NCBI GenBank assembly: GCA_025360125.1
Contig: JANYCU010000058.1
Location: 1 to 64,000 of the forward strand
DNA: 64,000 nt
Direction: 5' to 3'
Origin: Armatimonadota bacterium
GTDB lineage: Bacteria > Armatimonadota > Fimbriimonadia > Fimbriimonadales > Fimbriimonadaceae
Position 1 is the first letter of the stretch, and each line of letters opens with the position of its first letter. A program made the position numbers and the translations under genes. This document shows, in pieces, positions 24,458 through 34,998 of this stretch. Below the pieces are notes generated by a model. That model was not told the DNA's origin and searched no databases. It saw only the letters and a program-made list of their open reading frames with translations.

Positions 24458-25057
24458 ATGCTGGTAGGCTTGAACACAGAATCTGTGACGCGAGTTAGCA
24501 TCATTGTTGGAACGAAAGGAAGGGGGAGCAACATGGTTGCTTTGGCTCAGCATATCACCGCCGATCCCGGTTTCGTCATTCACCGAGTCATCGGCACCAA
24601 GGCGGACGCTCCGGCCATCGAGAAGGCCAAGGAGCTTGGGTTCAAAACGGCGATTGTTCCCCTCGGCGAATCTTTTGAGAAAGATTTAGCAGCTGCCCTC
24701 GATGAGACCAATTGGATTTGTCTCGCGGGATTTCTTCGCCTTCTTCCCGAATCCATTGTTAACCGATGGGATCATCGAATCCTCAATATTCACCCGGCTT
24801 TGCTCCCGAAATTTGGCGGCAAAGGCATGTACGGTCATTTCGTTCACGATGCCGTTATTGCCGCCGGGGAGACTGAATCGGGTTGCTCGGTCCACTACGT
24901 CACCAAAGAGTATGACGAAGGGGCAATCATTCGGCAAGAACGATGCCCCGTCCTCCCTAACGATACAGCGGAAACGCTCGCCGATCGGGTCCTCATCCTC
25001 GAGCACCGCGCCTATTTTGCTGCGTTGAAGGAGGTTGCCCATCGCTCGCGAAGTTGA
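24458..25057 (+). CDS. purN: Phosphoribosylglycinamide formyltransferase PurN
   Basis: About 199 residues. It transfers a formyl group from 10-formyl-THF to GAR in purine synthesis. Signatures: GTKGRGSNMVAL near the N-terminus, the catalytic NIHPALLP (Asn, His), and EYDEGAII (Asp). The start is uncertain: ATG 24458 is used because an ATG at 24353 would overlap the divergent ThuA-like gene. GTG 24485, directly before the first strand VSIIVGT, is also possible. It overlaps the next gene by 23 nt. Confidence 0.92.
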   Translation: MLVGLNTESVTRVSIIVGTKGRGSNMVALAQHITADPGFVIHRVIGTKADAPAIEKAKELGFKTAIVPLGESFEKDLAAALDETNWICLAGFLRLLPESIVNRWDHRILNIHPALLPKFGGKGMYGHFVHDAVIAAGETESGCSVHYVTKEYDEGAIIRQERCPVLPNDTAETLADRVLILEHRAYFAALKEVAHRSRS

Positions 25058-25685
25058 TTTGCCAAAGCCCCCGCGGCAAATCTCCATCTCTCTCCTTCGA
25101 TGGTTCATTGGCTTTCCACTTTTTACTGTTCTCGGCCCAATCCGTATTCGCAATAAAAAGAATGTGCCTCGCGCCGGAGGACTCATTGTCCTTTCAAACC
25201 ACATTTCCGACTGTGACCCCCTCGTTTCTCAACTCGCTTGCCCGCGCGGCATGCAGTTTATGAGCAAAAGCGAATTATGGGAAATCAAATGGCTCGGCAA
25301 ATTCATGTCGTGGTGGGGGAATTTCTCGGTCAAACGCGGGGAGCCGGATCGCACTTCGTTGCGAATTGCATCGGAGCTCGCCAAGTCTGGCGCAGTCGTG
25401 TGCATCTATCCCGAAGGCCAAATCAGCGAGGACGGCAAACTACAGCCGCTCAAAGCGGGCGCTGCGCTCATCGTCCGCATGGCGGGAGTACCCGTGATTT
25501 GTTGTGGCATGACCGGCAACGATAAAGTCATGCCATACGCAAACTTGGTTCCGCGCCCTGCGTTTGGTTGGGTGACCGCCACGTGGGGCGAAGCGAAGAC
25601 CTTCGGCGACGACGCTACGAACGAAGACATCATAGCGTGGGCAGAAGCGGATTTGCGACGGCTGATTGGGGAGCCAAGTAGCTAA
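25035..25685 (+). CDS. plsC: 1-acyl-sn-glycerol-3-phosphate acyltransferase (PlsC family)
   Basis: About 216 residues. The acyltransferase motif NHISDCD (NHxxxxD) at about 56-62 and the phosphate-binding IYPEGQ motif are present, with GNFSVKRGEPD between them. It would acylate lysophosphatidic acid to phosphatidic acid at the membrane. The assigned TTG start at 25035 directly abuts an AAGGAGG, which is too close. The true start may be a few codons further in, for example TTG 25059. It overlaps the purN 3' end. Confidence 0.85.
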   Translation: MPIAREVDLPKPPRQISISLLRWFIGFPLFTVLGPIRIRNKKNVPRAGGLIVLSNHISDCDPLVSQLACPRGMQFMSKSELWEIKWLGKFMSWWGNFSVKRGEPDRTSLRIASELAKSGAVVCIYPEGQISEDGKLQPLKAGAALIVRMAGVPVICCGMTGNDKVMPYANLVPRPAFGWVTATWGEAKTFGDDATNEDIIAWAEADLRRLIGEPSS

Positions 25686-25747
25686 GATTCCGTTCGACAA
25701 AGTTGCATTTTCTGAAATGGCCTTACTGAGACTTGTGGTCTTCTAAA

Positions 25748-25784
25748 TACAAAACAGCCCCAATCCTTTAAGGGATTGAGGCTG
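25748..25784 (-). terminator. Terminator of the ACIII-cytochrome oxidase operon
   Basis: The hairpin CAGCCCCAATCC (25755-25766)/GGGATTGAGGCTG (25772-25784) has one G-T pair or mismatch. On the minus strand it is followed by TTTTGTATTT. It lies after the last cox gene. Confidence 0.88.
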
Positions 25785-25806
25785 AAAGCTGAAGCCTGAA
25801 GGCTCC

Positions 25807-26286
25807 TTAATACAGACTGCTTTTCGGATTTCGATTCTGGTCATTGGCAAATCGTGGATCAAGGTGCTCTTGATCGCGTGAACCAATGACTCTTGGAAGA
25901 GCGGTCTCGCTTTGACCAGGAATCCAACCATCGACCTGCTCGTGCGTTCGTGTACCGTAGTCACAAAATACCGAGAACAGAACGGGAAGGAAGAAGAAGC
26001 CCATCAGAGCCCAAACCTTTGCCGTGCTCGATGCCCACTTGAGGTGCATGAAGAACATGACAACGATGAATGCCTTGATTGCCGCAATTCCGACCGCAAC
26101 GAGGTTGTTAACGTAGTAGCCGTACTGACGGTTGTGGCCAGTAAGAATCTCGCCAAAGTTGACCTGAGCGGCAACAATTGTTAGAACCATAAAGAAGGCG
26201 AGGATTAATGCAGTTCGAACGTACATCGAAACCGGATGAATCTCGTGAGCATGACCTTCGGCAGCATGAAGCGGTGATTTTGCCAT
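25807..26286 (-). CDS. coxD: Cytochrome c oxidase subunit IV
   Basis: 159 residues with three hydrophobic segments (about 25-45, 58-80, 90-112). Central residues AIKAFIVVMFFMHLKWA are the hallmark of the prokaryotic COX4 family. It is a small membrane subunit that stabilises the oxidase. Its hydrophilic tail (about 115-159) is longer than usual. It is the last gene of the respiratory cluster, 3 nt after subunit III. Confidence 0.9.
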   Translation of the reverse strand: MAKSPLHAAEGHAHEIHPVSMYVRTALILAFFMVLTIVAAQVNFGEILTGHNRQYGYYVNNLVAVGIAAIKAFIVVMFFMHLKWASSTAKVWALMGFFFLPVLFSVFCDYGTRTHEQVDGWIPGQSETALPRVIGSRDQEHLDPRFANDQNRNPKSSLY

Positions 26287-26289
26287 AAC

Positions 26290-26982
<693 letters not shown>

Positions 26983-26984
26983 GT

Positions 26985-28667
26985 CTAGTGCTGCCTATTG
27001 GCTCCTAATTCTCGAATGGCTTCGTGCTCGGCTACGGGGTCGTAGTCGTACACATCGTCCGTGATGATTGGCGAATAGTAAAAGTTCTCTGTTGGAGGAG
27101 GAGAAGTGGTCTGCCACTCCAGTCCGTGAGCACCCCAAGGGTTGTCTCCGGCTTGCGCTCCGGTGAAGAGTGACTTGATCAGATAGATAACTGGAATGAC
27201 AAATCCAATTCCCAGAACCGTGGCACCCATCGTTGAGAGGATGTTATAGATCTGGAACTCCGGTGCGAAGTAGTAGTAGTGATATCGTCGCGGCATTCCC
27301 ATCCAACCAGCAATGAACTGCGGGAAGAAGGTGAGGTTAAAGCCAAGGAAGACGACGATTGCATTCCATTTCGCGATGTTATCGTTAAATAGCTTTCCAG
27401 TCATCTTGGGCCACCAGAAGTGGAGACCAGCGAGGAAGCCCATAACCGTACCACCGACCATGACGTAGTGGAAGTGGGCCACGATGAAGTAGGTCGCGGT
27501 GAGGTGAACGTCCATTCCCATCGCGGCAAGGAACAGTCCAGTTAGACCACCAATAAGGAACAATCCCATAAAGCCGATTGCATAGATCATTGGTGAGTTC
27601 AGGTGGATGTTGCCCTTAGCCATGGTTGCCGTCCAGTTAAAGATCTTGATGGCGGAAGGTACCGCGAGCAAGAACGTAACCAGCGAGAACGCCACACCTT
27701 GATACATCGACTGACTGGTGACGAACATGTGGTGTCCCCATACCAAGAAGCCAAGGAAGGCGATCGCCAAGGACGAGAACGCAACGAAGTGGTAGCCAAA
27801 CACTCGCTTTCGAGAGAAGGCAGAGATAACTTCGGAGATGACACCAAAGCTCGGCAGAACCATGATGTAAACCGCCGGGTGGCTATAGAACCAGAACATG
27901 TGTTGGAAGAGAACTGGGTCTCCGCCAAGCTCGGGGCTAAAGATAGGTAGCTGGAACGTTCGCTCGAAGATGACGCAAAGGAGCGTGATGGCAACGACTG
28001 GGGTTCCGAGCATCATGATGATGCCAGTTGCATATTGGGCCCATACGAAGAGCGGAAGTCTAAACCAGGTCATACCTGGCGCACGCATCCTATGGACCGT
28101 GGCGATAAAGTTGACACCCGTCGTAATCGAACTGAAGCCTCCTAAAAAGACGCCCACCAAACATAACGAAACATTACTGTTCGAATACAAACTTGAATAA
28201 GGCGTATAGAACGTCCAACCCGCGTCAACACCACCCGAAATACAGGAGATGAGAATGAGCGAGCCTGCCGCAGTATAGAGATACCAACTCAGCAGGTTGA
28301 TTCGCGGGAACGCAAGGTCACGAGCTCCGATCATGAGCGGAACTAAGAAGTTTCCGAGAACCGCGGGTACCGCTACCAACAGGAACAAGAAGACCATGAT
28401 CGCGCCGTGCGCCGTAAAGATTCGATTGTAAGCATCCGACTCAAAAACGTTGCCCGCTGGCGACGTTAATTCGTATCGAATCATGCCCGCAAACGCACCG
28501 CCGAGCATAAAGAAGAAGCTGACTGAAATGAGATACAAGATCGCAATTCGCTTATGGTCTTCAGTCAACAGCCAAGACTTCAGCGAGTGCCCGTTTGTCA
28601 GGTAATTCAGTCTTGGCCCTGGCGCTGCTTCGCCGCTACCAATTGGGGTCGTTACCGTTGTGCTCAT
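26985..28667 (-). CDS. coxA: Cytochrome c oxidase subunit I (type A2 heme-copper oxidase)
   Basis: 560 residues, twelve or more membrane helices. Ligands: low-spin heme His in TAHG (about 88), CuB His in YSHPAVY (261-267), the His pair in WGHHMF, and the two heme histidines in VAHFHYVM. The YSHP motif in helix VI replaces the GHPEV glutamate motif and marks the A2 subgroup, known from Rhodothermus and Thermus caa3 enzymes. It reduces oxygen to water and pumps protons. It overlaps coxB by 4 nt. Confidence 0.97.
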   Translation of the reverse strand: MSTTVTTPIGSGEAAPGPRLNYLTNGHSLKSWLLTEDHKRIAILYLISVSFFFMLGGAFAGMIRYELTSPAGNVFESDAYNRIFTAHGAIMVFLFLLVAVPAVLGNFLVPLMIGARDLAFPRINLLSWYLYTAAGSLILISCISGGVDAGWTFYTPYSSLYSNSNVSLCLVGVFLGGFSSITTGVNFIATVHRMRAPGMTWFRLPLFVWAQYATGIIMMLGTPVVAITLLCVIFERTFQLPIFSPELGGDPVLFQHMFWFYSHPAVYIMVLPSFGVISEVISAFSRKRVFGYHFVAFSSLAIAFLGFLVWGHHMFVTSQSMYQGVAFSLVTFLLAVPSAIKIFNWTATMAKGNIHLNSPMIYAIGFMGLFLIGGLTGLFLAAMGMDVHLTATYFIVAHFHYVMVGGTVMGFLAGLHFWWPKMTGKLFNDNIAKWNAIVVFLGFNLTFFPQFIAGWMGMPRRYHYYYFAPEFQIYNILSTMGATVLGIGFVIPVIYLIKSLFTGAQAGDNPWGAHGLEWQTTSPPPTENFYYSPIITDDVYDYDPVAEHEAIRELGANRQH

Positions 28668-29794
28668 CTTTTTTGATCTCCTTTTTCTGCCGCCATCGCT
28701 CCTACCGAGAGGTCCTTGCCACGGCTCGTTGGTGTTGCGTCGGCACCCTCGGCGTTAAACTCGAGGGCATTTGAATTAAGTCCTGCTTTGCCATTAACCT
28801 GAGCCTCATGCCCTGGAACGCTCGCAGCAATGTTTGAAGCTGGCAAGGACGGCACTGCGCCACCCTTGATGAATGCAATCAGCGCCATGACTTCATCTTC
28901 GGTCAGCTGTTTGTCATACATTGGCATCGTGTTTGCGTAGCCCTTCAATAGCTTCTCTCCGGGTCGAAGAATCGACTCTCGGATGTACGTTTCGTCGGCA
29001 ACAAACTTTTGTCCATTGTCCATTTCTCGGGTCTTGTTGTAGAGGCCGAAGAGCGATGGCGAACGAGGAGGAAGATCAGCAGGTCCATGACAGTTGCCAC
29101 AGCCAATCTTGCTGAACAACTTCTCTCCCGCTTGGATCGGAGTCAAGTTTTGTCGCATGGAACCGTTGTTCGCTAGCCACTCTGCATAATCTCGCTTGCT
29201 CATGACGATGACCGAGCCACCCATTTCGGAGTGTTGCGCGCCGCAATACATGTTGCAGAAGAGGTGAAACTTACCGATCATCGTCGGTCGGAACCACATC
29301 TGCGTATATCGACCAGGAACGACCATGAACTGGGTTCTAAACGCGGGAATATAGAATGCGTGGATAACATCTTGAGCAATCATAGTCAGCTTAATATCGG
29401 TGTCAATCGGAACGTGAAGCGTGTTGTTTTCGCGCACTCCGTTCGGATGCTGAATATGCCACATCCATTGCTTGCCAACGACGTAAATCTCTTTCGCATC
29501 TTTAGGCGGGATTCTCAGATCGGCATAAACTTTAGCTCCCCAAACAAAGAAGATAATGGCGAGAATCGTTGGAAATCCGATCCAAATGAGCTCCAGCTTC
29601 ATGTTCTCATATACTGGGCTCGAACGATCAGCCGATGAACCTGCTCGATACTTAATCGCGTAAAAAATTACATAAGCAAAGGTTACAACCGCAAAGACCG
29701 TGGAGAGTGCCAAGATCGCATAGAACAAGGTGTCCATTTCCCCAGCAAAATTTGATGCCGCGGGAGGTGAGAAAGGAAAGTTAGCTAAGTTCAT
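28664..29794 (-). CDS. coxB: Cytochrome c oxidase subunit II with fused cytochrome c domain (caa3 type)
   Basis: 376 residues. Two N-terminal membrane helices (about 20-48 and 70-90) precede the CuA cupredoxin domain. CuA ligands: His145, then C180, C184, H188 and M191 in [13 protein letters not shown] class I cytochrome c follows with CGNCH at 232-236 and a later methionine in NTMPMYD as axial ligand. The fused cytochrome lets ACIII pass electrons directly to CuA. It overlaps the Sco gene by 4 nt. Confidence 0.96.
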   Translation of the reverse strand: MNLANFPFSPPAASNFAGEMDTLFYAILALSTVFAVVTFAYVIFYAIKYRAGSSADRSSPVYENMKLELIWIGFPTILAIIFFVWGAKVYADLRIPPKDAKEIYVVGKQWMWHIQHPNGVRENNTLHVPIDTDIKLTMIAQDVIHAFYIPAFRTQFMVVPGRYTQMWFRPTMIGKFHLFCNMYCGAQHSEMGGSVIVMSKRDYAEWLANNGSMRQNLTPIQAGEKLFSKIGCGNCHGPADLPPRSPSLFGLYNKTREMDNGQKFVADETYIRESILRPGEKLLKGYANTMPMYDKQLTEDEVMALIAFIKGGAVPSLPASNIAASVPGHEAQVNGKAGLNSNALEFNAEGADATPTSRGKDLSVGAMAAEKGDQKR

Positions 29795-30723
29795 GACTGC
29801 TTTGATTCTCCGGTTGAGTCCTGAAGACCACTGGAAAGTGTGTTACTAGGGAAGTGCTTGTTCCAGCGCCAAATGGCAAAGGAAACGCAGAGTAAAGTAG
29901 CGATGGCCGATAGATTCAAGATCTGAACAATCGACCGGGTACGGGGGCTTGAAGCTTCCATCTTAAAACAGCCCAGCAAGAACACGTCACCAAGGGGCTG
30001 AACGGCACCCTTGTAGGCTTCGTGGATGTTATTGCGGACGGTTTTGGTTTGGAAGTTAGAACCTGTATTGTAGGCAACAATTTTGCCCGATGTCGCGATG
30101 AACGCGGCGGCGGCTGGATGGTTAACCCAATTCTTTCGCTCGTCGTACTGGTAGTAGAATCCCATCACGTCGGTCAGCTTGTGCGCCTCCTCGGGCGTGG
30201 CAACCGTAAAGTGAACGCCTTGGTCAAGATACTTGCCGAGTTGCTGTTGCATTTCGGGTGTGTGCTTTGACCAAGCCTTGTGGAATTCGTCCATCAATTC
30301 CACTCGCTTAGAAGCAGCTAGTTCAACCGTTTCTTTCGGATGAATGCTCATCACAACCAGATCGAAGTCTCGGCCCGGAACGACGGAGTCTACTGCTTTC
30401 TTATTGACGCTGAGTGCAGTCTCAACCATCAACATTTTCATTAACGACTCGGTTTCTGCGTAGCAAACCCCGTTGCAATTGTAGAAAATGGGAAGGAAAA
30501 TGACTGGTCGCCCAGAGCGGAAGTATTCGCCGAATAAGTGTTCCTTGCCGTCTGACTCGGTCAGTTTCGCTCCGACAGGCATTTGCGCGCCGAGTTGAGG
30601 CTTTAAGTCAAATGAATTTGAAAGGACGCCGTTCGATTTAATCGGGCGAATCAGCACCAAGCTCCCAATCACAATCGCAAGGATTGAGATCGGAATCCAT
30701 ATTGGGCTGGTCTTGCTTTTCAT
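29791..30723 (-). CDS. sco: SCO1/SenC-type copper chaperone
   Basis: 310 residues from ATG 30723, which starts 5 nt downstream of the previous stop; an upstream frame to 30810 overlaps that gene and is unlikely. An N-terminal membrane anchor (about 7-25) precedes a thioredoxin-like domain with the copper-binding CNGVC (CxxxC). A second hydrophobic helix lies near the C-terminus (about 265-285). Sco proteins metallate CuA of subunit II, which is encoded next. The C-terminal helix is an extra compared with most Sco proteins. Confidence 0.9.
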   Translation of the reverse strand: MKSKTSPIWIPISILAIVIGSLVLIRPIKSNGVLSNSFDLKPQLGAQMPVGAKLTESDGKEHLFGEYFRSGRPVIFLPIFYNCNGVCYAETESLMKMLMVETALSVNKKAVDSVVPGRDFDLVVMSIHPKETVELAASKRVELMDEFHKAWSKHTPEMQQQLGKYLDQGVHFTVATPEEAHKLTDVMGFYYQYDERKNWVNHPAAAAFIATSGKIVAYNTGSNFQTKTVRNNIHEAYKGAVQPLGDVFLLGCFKMEASSPRTRSIVQILNLSAIATLLCVSFAIWRWNKHFPSNTLSSGLQDSTGESKQS

Positions 30724-30727
30724 TGTC

Positions 30728-31222
30728 TTATGGATTTGGCTTGCTGGATCCTGGTCCAACTGCGTTTTGGGTAATCGTATTGCCTTTCGTAACGGCGGGC
30801 ACGTCGGCACCAGTTGAAACGCCTCGTTGTATAACCAATTTCATCGCCTTATCGATTGGCATTCGAACGACGCCTGCGTTTTGGTCAATCCATCCAAACG
30901 ATTTCAATGCTTCGTTCTCGTGAATTCGAAGATGCTGAATATCGGTCTTCGTAGACAAGTTATCTTGCAAAATCGGGTCACCTGGTGCAATATGGTTTTG
31001 GGTCAATGGAGCGGGTTCTCGCGTCAATCCGAGGGCAGACTTCACTGTTCCACCTGGAGTTGTGAGCCAGTTGTAAACCGGGATTGAAACCAAGAAACAC
31101 AAGATACAAGAAACTGTAATCTTGATCGTATAATCTTTGACCATCGGAATCTTAAGATCCCGACGATCATATTTCATTTCCCTTAGGACTTCTGGATCTT
31201 CTGGTTGAAATTCAGTGTGCAT
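30728..31222 (-). CDS. ACIII/oxidase-associated single-pass membrane protein
   Basis: 164 residues. One membrane helix (about 32-52) is followed by a periplasmic region. The segment LQDNLSTKTDIQHLRIHENE and then LKSFGWIDQNAGVVRMPIDKAMKL recurs, from memory, in small proteins encoded between act and cox genes or in Sco-cytochrome neighbourhoods. It overlaps actF by 11 nt. A role in assembly or coupling of the two complexes is likely but unproven. Confidence 0.75.
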   Translation of the reverse strand: MHTEFQPEDPEVLREMKYDRRDLKIPMVKDYTIKITVSCILCFLVSIPVYNWLTTPGGTVKSALGLTREPAPLTQNHIAPGDPILQDNLSTKTDIQHLRIHENEALKSFGWIDQNAGVVRMPIDKAMKLVIQRGVSTGADVPAVTKGNTITQNAVGPGSSKPNP

Positions 31223-32444
31223 TGGCCTTAGCCTCCTTCAAACGATTGTCATAAAGCGGTAACAGTGGCTGTCTTTCCATCAATGAGAGAAGAATGGCGA
31301 ACCAAACGCATCCCAAGAAGAAAACGCCTAGGCCGTCTCCCAATGTTGGGATTGCTCTGTCCCATTCTCGATGGGGGACCGATGCCGCTATAATCCAAAA
31401 GACGTCGACGAATCGAAAGACCAGAATGAACATGGCGACTTTCTTCAGTCGAGCGTGATACATCTTGATTCGAGGTGACAACAAGGTCACGAACGGAATC
31501 AAGAAACAACCCAAGATCGTTGAAGCTCCAATGTAGTTCCATCCAAGCTTGGCGTCAACACCGCGGTGGGCATAAAAGAATGCCGTATCGGGCAGGTTGC
31601 CGTTCCACAAGATGATCAGCTGAGAAACTGAGGTGTAACCCCACAACATCGTCAGCAAGAACATCATGTTGCCAAGGTCCTTTGTCAGCGATGGTGACAT
31701 CGAATCTTTGTAGGGAGCCTTATTTGCCGCACTGGTGACAAGCCAAATTCCGATCGTTAACGCGGTTTGACAGCCACCAACGATCAGCCATAGCGGATAC
31801 ATCGTGCTGTACCAACCTGGGGTTAATGACATTCCAATATCGGTCAACAAGAAGGTCGTAATCAGCGCGAAGAATACGATACAGGGGCTGGCAACGTTGG
31901 ATCGAAGCTGAGCTTCGCTTTCGTCCTTACTCTTGTCTTGTCGTCGAGAAGACATTTGCAGATAGATTGACATTCCGCCGAGAAGCAAGAATGCAATCAA
32001 AACTCGGAGGTCAAAAAATCCCTGGTTGAGGTAAGCCTGCTTGAACTTCACGACGTAGTCCGTCGACTTCGGGTTGATCCATTCGTAGACCTTGTCCATA
32101 TGAGTTCGAACTGGCATAAAGAAAAATGCTAGCGCGACAAACATCCAAGGATGCGATCCGGCTTCAAATACTCGAAGAACAGGAAGAGTCCACATGCTGC
32201 GGATCGAATGGTGGATCAAGCTCAAGGCAAGGCAACCAAGAGTTGCCATCAGCCAGAAAACAAATCCGTACATGAAACCATTCAGCAGATGAGTTTGCAT
32301 GTCACCCGAAGTGAACATTAAGGCTCCCCAATATCCAAGGGCACCAAGAGCACCGAGAATTGCGAGCGGCTTCTTCTTCAAGAATCCGGGCTTGCTGTCT
32401 TGGTCCATTGCGACCATTCCGCTGTCCATTGTTGCTTCACTCAT
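31212..32444 (-). CDS. actF: Alternative complex III subunit ActF
   Basis: 410 residues with about ten membrane helices and a hydrophilic start. ActF is a shortened paralogue of the quinol-binding ActC and forms part of the membrane domain of quinol:cytochrome c/HiPIP oxidoreductase. The gene order and length match the canonical actABCDEF cluster. It overlaps actE by 1 nt. Confidence 0.92.
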   Translation of the reverse strand: MSEATMDSGMVAMDQDSKPGFLKKKPLAILGALGALGYWGALMFTSGDMQTHLLNGFMYGFVFWLMATLGCLALSLIHHSIRSMWTLPVLRVFEAGSHPWMFVALAFFFMPVRTHMDKVYEWINPKSTDYVVKFKQAYLNQGFFDLRVLIAFLLLGGMSIYLQMSSRRQDKSKDESEAQLRSNVASPCIVFFALITTFLLTDIGMSLTPGWYSTMYPLWLIVGGCQTALTIGIWLVTSAANKAPYKDSMSPSLTKDLGNMMFLLTMLWGYTSVSQLIILWNGNLPDTAFFYAHRGVDAKLGWNYIGASTILGCFLIPFVTLLSPRIKMYHARLKKVAMFILVFRFVDVFWIIAASVPHREWDRAIPTLGDGLGVFFLGCVWFAILLSLMERQPLLPLYDNRLKEAKANAH

Positions 32445-33061
32445 TAGTGACCTTCACCTTCAGCGCCTTCTTTCTTCGGTTCAACTTTCTCATCAAGTTT
32501 TGCTTTCTCTGGGTCGCTCAGATCGCTAACCGATCCGTGCTGACTGAGCTGCAAAGCTCGAATGTAAGCAATAACAGCCCATCGATCTTGCGGCTCAATT
32601 CGCGATGCATAGCTGTACATCGCGCCGTAACCATTGGTAATCACATCGTAAAAGTGTCCGACTGGCATTTTCCGCAAACGATCAGAATGATAGTTGCCTA
32701 CGGGTCGCTTCAACTGGAAACCACGAAGGGCGATCATGCCTTTTCCGTCTCCGAGTCGACCATGGCAAGGCGTGCAGTAAATGTCAAATCGATCCTGTCC
32801 GCGCTTCATCAAATCGTTGGTGATTGCAACTGGAATTTTGTCAACCCACTTGCCGTTCTCGATGCCCGTATAAAAAGCTCCATCTTCGCGAAGGTGGCCA
32901 CGAGGAATTGTTCCGGGTACAAGCGGTCGAGTAGCTGCTCCGTCCGGGAAGAATTCGCTTTCCGAAAGCGGGGCTGACTTCTTCTGGACCCACATGTCGG
33001 TGTTACAACCCACAACGCTGAGCGCAGCAAAAGCAATGACTAAGGTTCTTAGTAGTCGCAT
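32444..33061 (-). CDS. actE: Alternative complex III monoheme cytochrome c subunit ActE
   Basis: 205 residues. The signal sequence ends at lipobox VVGC, so it is a lipoprotein. A single heme site CTPCH lies near residue 107, with a downstream Met ligand in LRKMPVGHFYDVITNG. In ACIII it passes electrons from the pentaheme ActA towards the oxidase. Its start overlaps the actD 3' end by 13 nt. Confidence 0.93.
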   Translation of the reverse strand: MRLLRTLVIAFAALSVVGCNTDMWVQKKSAPLSESEFFPDGAATRPLVPGTIPRGHLREDGAFYTGIENGKWVDKIPVAITNDLMKRGQDRFDIYCTPCHGRLGDGKGMIALRGFQLKRPVGNYHSDRLRKMPVGHFYDVITNGYGAMYSYASRIEPQDRWAVIAYIRALQLSQHGSVSDLSDPEKAKLDEKVEPKKEGAEGEGH

Positions 33062-33600
33062 GTTGAAACCTCCAGGGCGCCGTTACTCTTCATGAGTTTC
33101 TCGATCGCCTCGGGATCATAATTCGGATCACTTGCCTCAACCGCCAAAAAGAATCGATCTTGCGATGCTCGCTCGAAGTTCTTTGCGTTGAAGATTGGGT
33201 GATAAGGCATTGGCAGTCGGTTGTAAACGAACATTCCGATCGCAGCGCTAAACGCAGCGAAGAGAATCGTACATTCGTACGCAACCGGAATAAACGCCGG
33301 AATCGAGTTCATCGGCTTTCCACCCACATTCATCGGGTAATCGATGACCGAGGTGTAGAACTGCATGGAGTAACCCAATGTCACGCCGAGCAAACCGAAG
33401 ATGAAGACCGTCCAAGGCACTTTGGTGTCTCGGAAACCAATCGCTTCACTCAATCCGTGGATTGGGAATGGCGAATAGGCATCCATCACCTTGAAGCCAG
33501 CATGACGAGCTTCTTCGGCGACAGATTTCAACTGTTCAGGAGTTGTGAACTCCCCAACCATTGCGTACAGTCCAATTGGATCGCTAAAATCGTGAGCCAT
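33049..33600 (-). CDS. actD: Alternative complex III subunit ActD (DUF3341)
   Basis: 183 residues. The N-terminal cytoplasmic ferredoxin-like part (about 1-60) includes GLYAMVGEFTTPEQL and AYSPFPIHGLSEAIG, both typical of DUF3341. Two membrane helices (about 62-82 and 100-120) follow. It is a structural subunit of ACIII with no cofactor. It abuts the actC stop. Confidence 0.94.
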   Translation of the reverse strand: MAHDFSDPIGLYAMVGEFTTPEQLKSVAEEARHAGFKVMDAYSPFPIHGLSEAIGFRDTKVPWTVFIFGLLGVTLGYSMQFYTSVIDYPMNVGGKPMNSIPAFIPVAYECTILFAAFSAAIGMFVYNRLPMPYHPIFNAKNFERASQDRFFLAVEASDPNYDPEAIEKLMKSNGALEVSTCDY

Positions 33601-34998
33601 TTAGTTCATCTCCACGGGTAGTTGACCCTCGACATATTCTTTCTTGCCTTGGAATTTGTAAAGCAGATCCTTCACTTCAAAGATGTTGATCATCGGCAAG
33701 AACCGAATGAACAAAATCATCAGCATCGTGAAGAAGCCAAGGGTTCCGGCGAACATTCCAAAGTCCCAGAACGACGGATAGTAAGGCTTATTGCTAGACG
33801 GCAAGTAGTTGCTCGTCAGTGACATCGGAATGATAACGAATCGCTCGAGCCACATGCCAATGCTGACCGCAATCGAGACAATCATCAACGACCAAACGTT
33901 CGTTCGAGCCTTGTTCCACCAGAAGATCTGAGGAATGATTCCGTTGCAGACAATCAGGGCCCAATAGAATTTCGCATACATTCCAGAGAACCGGGTGTTC
34001 GTGAGCAATCGGAACTCATATGGGTTGCCGCTGTACCACTGGAAGAAAACTTCCAAGAAGTAGCCGTAGCAAACGATCAATCCAGTTGCCAAAGTGATCT
34101 TAGCCATCCAGTCAAGGTGGCGGTTGGTGATCAGGTGCTCAAGCTTGTAATACTTTCGAAGCGGGATTGCCCAGATAATAACCATGGCGAACCCAGCAAA
34201 GACCGCGCCAGCAACGAAGTACGGGGGGAATACCGTGACGTTCCAACCCGGAACGATGGAGATCGCAAAGTCGAAACTAACGATACTGTGTACCGAAAGA
34301 ACGAGAGGAGCACTCAGGCCTGCAAGCAGGTAGTACATCTGTTCGTACCGGTGCCAGTGCTGGTTGCTGCCTCTCCACCCAAGGGCGAGGAGCGCGAAAG
34401 CAAGCTTTCCGTACTTGTTGGTTGACCGATCTCGAAGGTTTGCGAAGTCAGGAATGAGTCCAACGAACCAGAAAACGAGCGAAACACTAAAGTAAGTAGA
34501 AACCGCAAAAACGTCCCATAGTAGTGGCGACCTAAACTGCGGCCACATGCCTAGGATGTTGGGATAAGGGAAAAGCCAGAAGTCATTCCAAGGGCGACCC
34601 GTGTGGAGCAGAGGGAAGAGACCTGCGCACATAACCGCAAAGATCGTCATCGCCTCCGAGAATCGGTTGATTGAGTTCCTCCACTGCTGCCGAAGCAGCA
34701 ACAGAATCGCGGAAATCAGCGTTCCAGCGTGGCCAATACCGATCCACCAAACGAAGTTGACAATGTCAAAGCCCCAGGCGGCGGGAACGTTGTTCCCCCA
34801 AATTCCGGTTCCTTGGAACAAGAGCCAGGCAATGCTGAACATCATCAGGCCAGTTCCCATGACACCGACAACTAACCATTTGAACCAGTTCGTTGTGTGT
34901 GCCTTTGGATCAAGAACTAGTCGACCGACCGATTGGTCAATCGTAGCGTACGTCTGATCACCAGTAATGAACAGGTCATTGATTCTCTTATCTGCCAT
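33601..34998 (-). CDS. actC: Alternative complex III quinol-oxidising membrane subunit ActC (NrfD family)
   Basis: 465 residues with about ten membrane helices. NrfD/PsrC-type segments include FVWWIGIGHAGTLISAILLL and SVHSIVSFDFAISIVPGW. It provides the periplasmic-side quinol site and works with ActB. It overlaps actB by 1 nt. Confidence 0.95.
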   Translation of the reverse strand: MADKRINDLFITGDQTYATIDQSVGRLVLDPKAHTTNWFKWLVVGVMGTGLMMFSIAWLLFQGTGIWGNNVPAAWGFDIVNFVWWIGIGHAGTLISAILLLLRQQWRNSINRFSEAMTIFAVMCAGLFPLLHTGRPWNDFWLFPYPNILGMWPQFRSPLLWDVFAVSTYFSVSLVFWFVGLIPDFANLRDRSTNKYGKLAFALLALGWRGSNQHWHRYEQMYYLLAGLSAPLVLSVHSIVSFDFAISIVPGWNVTVFPPYFVAGAVFAGFAMVIIWAIPLRKYYKLEHLITNRHLDWMAKITLATGLIVCYGYFLEVFFQWYSGNPYEFRLLTNTRFSGMYAKFYWALIVCNGIIPQIFWWNKARTNVWSLMIVSIAVSIGMWLERFVIIPMSLTSNYLPSSNKPYYPSFWDFGMFAGTLGFFTMLMILFIRFLPMINIFEVKDLLYKFQGKKEYVEGQLPVEMN

